Assembly: GCA_017694565.1 (NCBI GenBank)
Contig: JADIMR010000088.1
Span: forward strand, 1 to 54,534
Length of the DNA stretch: 54,534 nucleotides
Direction of reading: 5' to 3'
Source of the DNA: Candidatus Enterocola intestinipullorum
Lineage (GTDB): Bacteria; Bacteroidota; Bacteroidia; Bacteroidales; Paludibacteraceae
Position 1 is the first letter of the stretch. Every line of letters begins with the position of its first letter. This document shows, piece after piece, positions 47,942 through 54,534 of this stretch. A program made the position numbers and the translations under genes. The notes beneath the pieces were generated by a model that saw only the letters and a program-made list of their open reading frames with translations, ran no database searches and was not told the origin of the DNA.

Positions 47942-48529
47942 TCAAAGAAAAGCGTTGAGTTCGCGGTATAAGCGATGTACGGGCAACCCCATCACGTTAT
48001 AGAAAGAGCCTACTAATTTTTCTATGCCGATGAAACCTATCCATTCCTGGACACCATAGGCACCAGCCTTGTCCAATGGCTTGTATGTTTGCAAGTAGTG
48101 GTTTATCTCTTCTTCGGACAGTTCGGTAAAAGTAACTTCGGACATTGAATGGAAGCTGCGCCGTTTGCTTTTGGTTGTCAGGCAAATTCCGGTTATGACC
48201 TTGTGCGTATGTCCCGACAGCAATTGCAACATTTTGCGGGCTTCGTCCAAATCCGCAGGTTTGCCCAAAACGAAGTCGTCGGCGATGACTACCGTATCGG
48301 CTGTTATTACCAAATCATTGTCCTTCATTTCCGGCAAGTACGCATCGGCTTTTTTGTCGGCGATGTACAAGGGAATTTGGGCACCCTCCAAATTAGGAGG
48401 GTAGCTTTCGTCAATATCCACCGGTTTGCAAGTGAAATCGAATTCCAAGCCTTGAAGCAACTCCCTGCGCCGTGGAGATGCCGAAGCCAGGATCACATTG
48501 TAGTTTTTGAGTTTCTCAGTAAGCAACAT
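47942..48529 (-). CDS. maf: Maf family nucleotide pyrophosphatase
   Basis: VILASASPRRRELLQGLEFDF...VITADTVVIADDFVLGKPADLDEA...DKAGAYGVQEW. Confidence 0.95.
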   Translation of the reverse strand: MLLTEKLKNYNVILASASPRRRELLQGLEFDFTCKPVDIDESYPPNLEGAQIPLYIADKKADAYLPEMKDNDLVITADTVVIADDFVLGKPADLDEARKMLQLLSGHTHKVITGICLTTKSKRRSFHSMSEVTFTELSEEEINHYLQTYKPLDKAGAYGVQEWIGFIGIEKLVGSFYNVMGLPVHRLYRELNAFL

Positions 48530-49490
48530 AAGACGGACTGTTTAATAATATCAGATAATATACGAACAAGCAATAGCAACAGCCTATTGCCATTATGTAT
48601 TTCAACAAACTGCTGATGTTGTGGAATTCCTTTTTGCAGCCGGCCTTGCCGAGCATGTAAAAGAATATCAGGAACGGCAGCACGATGCCGGTGAGGTAGT
48701 ACTTGCCGCTGACAGGATCGTTTTCAAATGGAGACAGGAAGAATGCGAAGTATCCTATTACGGCCAGGCTGGCAGCTGCCATGACAGCAACGAATATCTT
48801 GGATTTGGCGATTCCCCAGACCACCGGCATTGTACGGCATTCGTTTTCGCGGTCTCCTTCAACGTCTTCCATGTCCTTTACTATTTCGCGGACGAATGTC
48901 AGCAAAAGCGAACACAACCCTATCGCGCAGCTCCATGAATATATCTCAGGCAGGATGCCGGTTTGGTATATCAGGAAGTCGTAATGTTTTATCATCGCGG
49001 CGGCTACCGCGTAACCGGGAATGAAAATCGCGGCAAAGGCACAGATGGCGATTATGAGGTTGCCAATCAGGAATTGGCGTTTGTAGCTTGACGAATAAAA
49101 CCATAGCAGCCCCGCAACGACCAAATACAGGAAAGCAAGGGTGAAGTCCCCGACGATTACGGCAAGCGCGATGCCGGCAGCGATTCCGATGGCGAAAAGG
49201 CATTGGAAATAAACAGCGGCTTGCTTGCGCGACATGCCGTGTCCGACAATTACTTTTGACGGGCGGTTGATTTCATCGATTTTTGTGTCGAAATAATCGT
49301 TTACCACGTAACCGCCGGCAGCTATGAAAATGGCGGAGATTTCCAATAACACGAAAATCGGGACAGAGCAGGGAATGCGTATGCCGTATTGTCCCAATAA
49401 CGGGGTCAATACCCCGAAATAGAAAAAGGCGGTCAATATTCCTATGAACAGGAGATTGGCAGGCCTGATTATTTTGAAATAATTTTTCAT
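48516..49490 (-). CDS. UbiA-family prenyltransferase (geranylgeranylglycerol-phosphate geranylgeranyltransferase-like)
   Basis: GYVVNDYFDTKIDEINRPSKVIVGHGMSRKQA...REIVKDMEDVEGDRENECRTMPVVWG. Confidence 0.9.
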   Translation of the reverse strand: MKNYFKIIRPANLLFIGILTAFFYFGVLTPLLGQYGIRIPCSVPIFVLLEISAIFIAAGGYVVNDYFDTKIDEINRPSKVIVGHGMSRKQAAVYFQCLFAIGIAAGIALAVIVGDFTLAFLYLVVAGLLWFYSSSYKRQFLIGNLIIAICAFAAIFIPGYAVAAAMIKHYDFLIYQTGILPEIYSWSCAIGLCSLLLTFVREIVKDMEDVEGDRENECRTMPVVWGIAKSKIFVAVMAAASLAVIGYFAFFLSPFENDPVSGKYYLTGIVLPFLIFFYMLGKAGCKKEFHNISSLLKYIMAIGCCYCLFVYYLILLNSPSYVAY

Positions 49491-49511
49491 GTCAGTGTAT
49501 GATGATATGGA

Positions 49512-50036
49512 TTACCAACCGAAAGCGTGTTCATCCAAGAGCCATTTGCCTTGCGCTTTCATCACTTGCTCGATTATGTCGCGGGCGCAACCCTTGCCGC
49601 CGTCGGCGAAAGACACATAGTCGGCCATGTCGCGGACTTCCACTGCCGCATCGGCAGGACAGCATGATATTCCGGCTTGTTCAAGTACGGGAATATCCGG
49701 AATGTCGTCTCCCATGTACATTATTTCGCTGTCATCCAATCCATGCAAGGCCTTGAATTTGTCGTAATCCTTTATTTTGTCGGCCGAAGCCATGTAAATG
49801 TCCTTGACGCCCAGCTTGGCATACCTGATTTTTACCGATTCGGTAAGCGCGCCCGTTATGATAGCTATGTGATAGCCGCATTTCAATGCGTATTGCAAGG
49901 CGTATCCGTCTTTGATGTTTGCGGTGCGCTGCGGTTCCCCGGCGGGCGACATGGGTATGAAATTCGCGGACAGGACACCGTCCACGTCAAAAACCAAGGC
50001 CTTGATTTGTTTTAGTTGTTCCTTGAAATTTTTCAT
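49512..50036 (-). CDS. kdsC: HAD-family KDO-8-phosphate phosphatase
   Basis: [13 protein letters not shown]...[21 protein letters not shown]...[25 protein letters not shown]. Confidence 0.92.
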   Translation of the reverse strand: MKNFKEQLKQIKALVFDVDGVLSANFIPMSPAGEPQRTANIKDGYALQYALKCGYHIAIITGALTESVKIRYAKLGVKDIYMASADKIKDYDKFKALHGLDDSEIMYMGDDIPDIPVLEQAGISCCPADAAVEVRDMADYVSFADGGKGCARDIIEQVMKAQGKWLLDEHAFGW

Positions 50037-50790
50037 TTTGCAAGTCTTGTATGGATTTGCTTACCAGCGTGTAAATTTCCTTTCCGTATCCGTCCAAACA
50101 CTGGATGTGCGAAGACAGGATTTTGGCATCGTGCCTGACGGCCGGTCCGGTTTGGGCTGCCTGCGGGCGTACCGAATGCACTTTTGCGGCTGTTTCATCG
50201 ATTAGGGGCAGTAATTCCGAAAAGTCCAACCCTTCTTCCGTCAGTATTTTGTCCGCCAGAGCATACATGTGATTTACAAAATTGCTGGCGAATACTGCCG
50301 CGATGTGCAGTTTCTTCCTTTGTACGGAATTGCAAGGGTAAACACGGCTGCCCAATTTCCGGGCGAAACCGGACAATTCTGCCAGGCATTCTTCATTGCA
50401 GGCTTCCACGTAAAATGGCAGGGTGGAAAAATCAACGCGCCGTTGCTTTGAAAAAGACTGCAAAGGGTACAATACCCCGTATTTCCCGGCGAATGGTTTT
50501 AATATCTCCATATCCACGCTGCCGGCCGTGTGCACAAGAATACCGTTGCCGAAATCCATGCCTCCCACCGCGTCGGTGATGGCATCATCCTTTACGCTGC
50601 ATATATAAAGGTCGGCCGGGGGAATGCGATGCTTGTCGTTGGTGTACGGTACCCCGTATTTTTCTCCTAATTGCCTGCAAGATTCTTCGTGCAGGGAATA
50701 TACTGTCAATATCCTGTATCCGGACTCCGCAATTGCAGGTACGAGATTCCATGCCACGCGGCCCGCTCCTATTATTACAACCGATTGCAT
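49987..50790 (-). CDS. DUF2520-type Rossmann-fold protein
   Basis: [24 protein letters not shown]...; [30 protein letters not shown]; overlaps kdsC 5' end by 50 nt. Confidence 0.85.
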   Translation of the reverse strand: MQSVVIIGAGRVAWNLVPAIAESGYRILTVYSLHEESCRQLGEKYGVPYTNDKHRIPPADLYICSVKDDAITDAVGGMDFGNGILVHTAGSVDMEILKPFAGKYGVLYPLQSFSKQRRVDFSTLPFYVEACNEECLAELSGFARKLGSRVYPCNSVQRKKLHIAAVFASNFVNHMYALADKILTEEGLDFSELLPLIDETAAKVHSVRPQAAQTGPAVRHDAKILSSHIQCLDGYGKEIYTLVSKSIQDLQNEKFQGTTKTNQGLGF

Positions 50791-50821
50791 TTTACAGATT
50801 CCAGCAACTGATCACTAACCG

Positions 50822-51358
50822 TTAAAACCTTCCCCAATGTATCTTTTCCCGTTGCAGGCGGTTGGGGTCGAAAGGCCGTTTTTCTTCCACTTTATGCCCG
50901 ATGCTTATGATGCATTCCACTTCGTAATTGTCAGGAATTCCCAACAGCTCTTTTACATATCCGCAGGCTGTCTTGCCCTCTTTGCGCGAAGCCCTTTGGC
51001 GTATTTGCGACCAGCAAGATCCCAAACCGAGGCTTTCGGCCGTAAGTTGCATGTATATGGCTGCAATGGAGCAATCTTCCACCCACACGTCGGTTTTGGA
51101 CGTGTCGGCACAAACTACTATGCTCATCGGGGCTTCTGCCACGAAGGCAGAGCCGAAAGGTTTGCATTCCGACAATGCTTTGGCTTGTTCTTTATCGGTA
51201 ATTACTATGAATTCCCAGGCGTTGGCCCTTTTTCCCGCCGGAGCCATCAGGGCGGCGTCGAGAATTTTTTTGGCTTCTTCGTCTGAAACGGCCTTGTCCG
51301 CAAATTTACGGTGGCTGCGGCGGCCTTCTATTACTTCTTGAAATGTTTTTCCTTCCAT
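50822..51358 (-). CDS. Nitroreductase family protein
   Basis: VIEGRRSHRKFADKAVSDEEAKKILDAALMAPAGKRANAWEFIVI...ESLGLGSCWSQIR. Confidence 0.93.
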   Translation of the reverse strand: MEGKTFQEVIEGRRSHRKFADKAVSDEEAKKILDAALMAPAGKRANAWEFIVITDKEQAKALSECKPFGSAFVAEAPMSIVVCADTSKTDVWVEDCSIAAIYMQLTAESLGLGSCWSQIRQRASRKEGKTACGYVKELLGIPDNYEVECIISIGHKVEEKRPFDPNRLQREKIHWGRF

Positions 51359-51391
51359 GTTATGATTTATATTGCTTGTTTGTCTTATGGT

Positions 51392-52075
51392 TTACCACGT
51401 CGCGCTATAAGGTTTTACCTCCTTGTTCTTTAACACATCGAAAAGATATGCCACGCTGACCGTTATTCCCGTGTTGTTTGAAGCCGAGAAATAGTCCTGC
51501 TTGCGCGAATTGAAAATATTGCCCAATCCGAAATCGTATCTGGCTTCCAGTTGGAAAAAACCTGCTTTTTGCGTTCTAAATTCGATACCCAAGCCTCCGA
51601 ATATTGAGTAGTCGAAGCGGTTTTCTATCGGTTTGGTCTGTTGGATGCCTGCGTTTTGTGAAAACGGCGCGGTAGCCGATTCATGTACCATGTATCGTAT
51701 CTTCGGACCCAAATTGACAAAAAAGCGGACATTCTTGTTCCCGAAATATATGTGTGAAATCAGGGGTAGCTCCAAATAATCAAGCGTGCGGTTGAATCTT
51801 TCTCCTGTTTCTACCGAAGTTTCGCTCCATCCGCGACGTGAAAAATTCAGCTCCGCTTGTAGTCCGAAATGTTTTTGAATGATATATCTTACGGTAAGCC
51901 CGCCCGTGTAGTTGAATGTGAAACTTTGTTCGACTGACGGGTCGAAGCCTACTTGCGAAAGCAGTACAACGCCTTGGTTCGTGCCTATTGCCAATTCCGG
52001 CTTTATGAAGGCATATTGCGCCGCTGCAAGTGCCGGGAACAGCAAAAGTATGATGTGTATAAACGCTTTGCGCAT
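51392..52075 (-). CDS. PorT-family outer-membrane beta-barrel protein
   Basis: Signal peptide; alternating beta-barrel strands, GLQAELNFSRRGW, FGGLGIEFRTQKAGFFQLEARYDFGLGNIF. Confidence 0.75.
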   Translation of the reverse strand: MRKAFIHIILLLFPALAAAQYAFIKPELAIGTNQGVVLLSQVGFDPSVEQSFTFNYTGGLTVRYIIQKHFGLQAELNFSRRGWSETSVETGERFNRTLDYLELPLISHIYFGNKNVRFFVNLGPKIRYMVHESATAPFSQNAGIQQTKPIENRFDYSIFGGLGIEFRTQKAGFFQLEARYDFGLGNIFNSRKQDYFSASNNTGITVSVAYLFDVLKNKEVKPYSATW

Positions 52076-53841
52076 CAGTTTGATTGTATTATGCCATCCA
52101 TTCCGAAAAGGTCATGGAACACCCCTTTGTTAATGTATCCGCCATTGCCTTGGCGCTCGAAATCAAAACTCAATTGGGTTTTGGTTTCAGCTTCCAAACC
52201 TTGTTCCATGCCTTTGCCGTTTTGCTGCCATTGTTCCGAGAAATACATCATGATGTCGTATCCGATCAAAGCGAAGCTCGGTCTTGTCTGTTTTACCGGT
52301 TTGCCGAATTTCTTATTGTATATTGCAAAGAAGTTTACGGTCTCTTCATTTATCGGGTCCGGTTTGTAACTGTTGAAAGTTTGTACCGGCTTGACGTATA
52401 ATTCTTTAAGTTGGTAGCCGTCCCATTCAGGAAATGCGAAAACCGTTACGCCCTTGTTGTTTATCCGCGTAAGATGTTCGCTGAGTTCCATCAGTTTCGG
52501 GCGGTTGCTTGTCGGGATTATCAATACTATTTCCTTTTGAGGCTGCCGGGCGTAAATTCCTGCGGATGACGTGCCGGCAGTGTCGATGACGGCCGCTAAG
52601 GAATCCACGCAATCAGGCAATCCTGTTTCCGGGATGTATGTTACCGGTATGCCACGGGATTGAAGCTTCGGGATGAGCAAATCGGTGAAATCGCGTTTGT
52701 TATACGTTATTCCTATCGTGTCGGGCTTTACTATCATGACGGTTTTGCCGGACCATTGGCCGGCGTAATAATCGGAAACCTTGTCGAACAATTGTTTTTG
52801 CGGACACAATATTTGGAATATGTATTTGTTGTCGTTTATTTCCTTGACATTGTTGGTGAAAGGAACTACTAACCTGATACCATGCGTCTTGGCATAATCG
52901 GCCACATAATAAATTTGACTTGAATATGCGGGACCTATTATGATGTCGGATTTTTTCAGGTCTGGATTTGCAAGGACCGTACTCAGCTCCATTGCGGTTT
53001 TCCCTATGTCATAGGCATCGATGGTAATGTCCATTCCGTTGTTCACGAGGGAATCTGCCGCAATCAGGCATCCTCTGTAAAAGTCCACGAAATGGTTCAT
53101 GTTATTGTCGCGGTTCAACGAGTCCAGGGAAAACGGCATCATTATTGCCACGCGCAAACTGTTCAGCCCGTGTTTGCCAATCTCGTCTGCTGCTTCCGTG
53201 AAAACTCCGGCAATATCGGTTTCATCGACTAAAAAGGGAGATTGAGGGTCGGGGACGCCGGTGGTGTCCGGGACTGTCGCTTCCGTTTGCCGTGCAAATT
53301 CCACGGCAGCCTTTTCCTGTTCGTTTTGCAGGCGGCGGCTTTCCAATGCGGTTTCCGTCCTGTCGCGATTTATTTTGCGGGGAACACGCAATACCATCCC
53401 TGCTTCCAGCTTCACGGCTTGGGGATTGAGTGCAAGAATGTCGTCCACGCTCACATCATAACGGTTGGAGATGCCGTAAAGCGTCTCTTTCGCTTTCACG
53501 CGATGCGTCTTGCCCGAATCTTCAATTTCGTAGTCCGGCAATTGGCTGTATCCATCTTCGGCTTCCTGAAACGTAAGCGATTTGTTGTCGTTGTTTACCG
53601 GAATTTTCAAGACTTGTCCCAATTTTATGCCCTCGGCTGTTTCGGGATTGTACCGGACTATTTCTTCACGGCTTATTTTGAAGCGTTTGCCAATGGAATA
53701 AAATCCTTCGCTTTTGTGTACTTTGTACAGATAATACTCCTTGCCGTTTTCGGTCGTTTTAGGATAACTTTCGGCCAAAGCCGGCGTGCCGGATGCGAGC
53801 AGCAGGCAAACGGATGCGATTGCAAATATGAGTTTCTTCAT
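52075..53841 (-). CDS. LysM-domain protein with periplasmic ligand-binding (ABC substrate-binding-like) domain
   Basis: Two LysM-like repeats (YKVHKSEGFYSIGKRFKISREEIVRYNP; HRVKAKETLYGISNRYDVSVDDILALNP), then LRVAIMMPFSLDSLNRD...; stop/start overlap with the downstream gene (TGATG). Confidence 0.88.
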   Translation of the reverse strand: MKKLIFAIASVCLLLASGTPALAESYPKTTENGKEYYLYKVHKSEGFYSIGKRFKISREEIVRYNPETAEGIKLGQVLKIPVNNDNKSLTFQEAEDGYSQLPDYEIEDSGKTHRVKAKETLYGISNRYDVSVDDILALNPQAVKLEAGMVLRVPRKINRDRTETALESRRLQNEQEKAAVEFARQTEATVPDTTGVPDPQSPFLVDETDIAGVFTEAADEIGKHGLNSLRVAIMMPFSLDSLNRDNNMNHFVDFYRGCLIAADSLVNNGMDITIDAYDIGKTAMELSTVLANPDLKKSDIIIGPAYSSQIYYVADYAKTHGIRLVVPFTNNVKEINDNKYIFQILCPQKQLFDKVSDYYAGQWSGKTVMIVKPDTIGITYNKRDFTDLLIPKLQSRGIPVTYIPETGLPDCVDSLAAVIDTAGTSSAGIYARQPQKEIVLIIPTSNRPKLMELSEHLTRINNKGVTVFAFPEWDGYQLKELYVKPVQTFNSYKPDPINEETVNFFAIYNKKFGKPVKQTRPSFALIGYDIMMYFSEQWQQNGKGMEQGLEAETKTQLSFDFERQGNGGYINKGVFHDLFGMDGIIQSN

Positions 53842-54027
53842 TTTATGTGTGGTTCATGCATAAAACACCAACTACAAAGATAGTGTTTTTTGGTGATTAG
53901 TGGATAGTTGCGCCACGTATTGTCAGCAATATGCTGATAGTGGCTTTTTGATTGGGCACGTCTGTGGTATCGATTGTAAAGATGTTGCGGAAATCACATC
54001 GTAGTGGGCGTAAAATGTCCATGCCGG

Positions 54028-54088
54028 GTCTCCTGCTGGGGGTGCTGAAAAACTATCGAAGATGATTTTACGGGGGGAGACAATGGCA
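54028..54088. repeat. Palindromic intergenic repeat, family A copy 3 (opposite orientation, diverged)
   Basis: GTCTCCTGCTGGGGGTGCTGAAAAACTATCGAAGATGATTTTACGGGGGGAGACAATGGCA resembles the reverse complement of 9322-9390. Confidence 0.6.
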
Positions 54089-54141
54089 TGTGTACGGGCA
54101 TGGTCATAACGGCGTGGCGGAAATGTCCATGCCGGATAATA

Positions 54142-54169
54142 AAAACAGCCGCCAAACGGCGGCTGTTTT
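54142..54169 (-). terminator. Terminator of rpoD
   Basis: AAAACAGCCGCC-aaac-GGCGGCTGTTTT. Confidence 0.8.
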
Positions 54170-54170
54170 C

Positions 54171-54534
54171 TTATCCCAAATAGCTTTTCAGCAGTTTGCT
54201 TTTGGCATTGGTGCGCAGGCGGCGGATGGCTTTTTCCTTGATTTGGCGTACCCTTTCGCGGGTAAGCCCGAATTTGTTGCCAATCTCTTCCAATGTCATT
54301 TCCTGGCAGCCGATGCCGAAGAAGCAGACGATGATTTTCTTTTCCCTTTCGTTGAGGGTATTCAGTGCGCGGTCGATTTCCTTTGACAGCGATTCGTTCA
54401 TCAATGAACGGTCGGCCACTGGGGAGTCGTCGTTTACCAATACGTCGAGCAGGCTGTTGTCCTCTCCTTCCACAAAGGGAGCGTCAACGGATATGTGCCT
54501 GCCGGAAACTTTAAGCGTGTCCGCAATCTTGTCT
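54171..54534 (-). CDS. rpoD: Primary RNA polymerase sigma-70 factor, C-terminal part (truncated by window edge)
   Basis: [48 protein letters not shown] (region 4.2); frame open to the window end. Confidence 0.93.
   Translation of the reverse strand, partial: DKIADTLKVSGRHISVDAPFVEGEDNSLLDVLVNDDSPVADRSLMNESLSKEIDRALNTLNEREKKIIVCFFGIGCQEMTLEEIGNKFGLTRERVRQIKEKAIRRLRTNAKSKLLKSYLG

Overview
This 54.5 kb window looks like a Bacteroidales-type chromosome segment. Supporting signs are TAnnTTTG-like -7 boxes, T9SS/gliding-type C-terminal sorting domains, and housekeeping genes (eno, nifJ/PFOR, xth, purM, exbB/exbD/tonB-like, pdxJ, nadK, ruvC, maf, kdsC, rpoD). The left part holds secreted carbohydrate-active proteins: a truncated GH128/Asl1-like hydrolase, a CBM26-like starch-binding protein, a GH13 alpha-amylase with a T9SS-like tail, and a GH30. 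It also has a two-domain patatin/BamA-like protein, a gliding-motility CTD protein, and a transglutaminase gene interrupted by one in-frame TAA. The most interesting locus is a compact co-directional operon at about 24.9-34.1 kb: LuxE-like acyl-protein synthetase, a LuxC acyl reductase fused to a PaaK-type adenylation domain, an RsbW-like HATPase fused to GNAT, an EntS-like MFS exporter, a membrane sensor-SpoIIE phosphatase-HATPase, and a STAS protein, followed by an orphan response regulator. It joins fatty/aryl-acyl reduction chemistry to a self-contained partner-switching cassette with no LuxAB and no dedicated sigma factor. The first HATPase appears to lack the N-box Asn and the G1 Asp, whereas the second keeps both. 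The locus is flanked by related intergenic repeats. Intergenic DNA also carries several palindromic repeat families with variable stems and a family of 7-bp-period tandem repeats. All assignments come from reading translations and motifs by eye; no database search was run.
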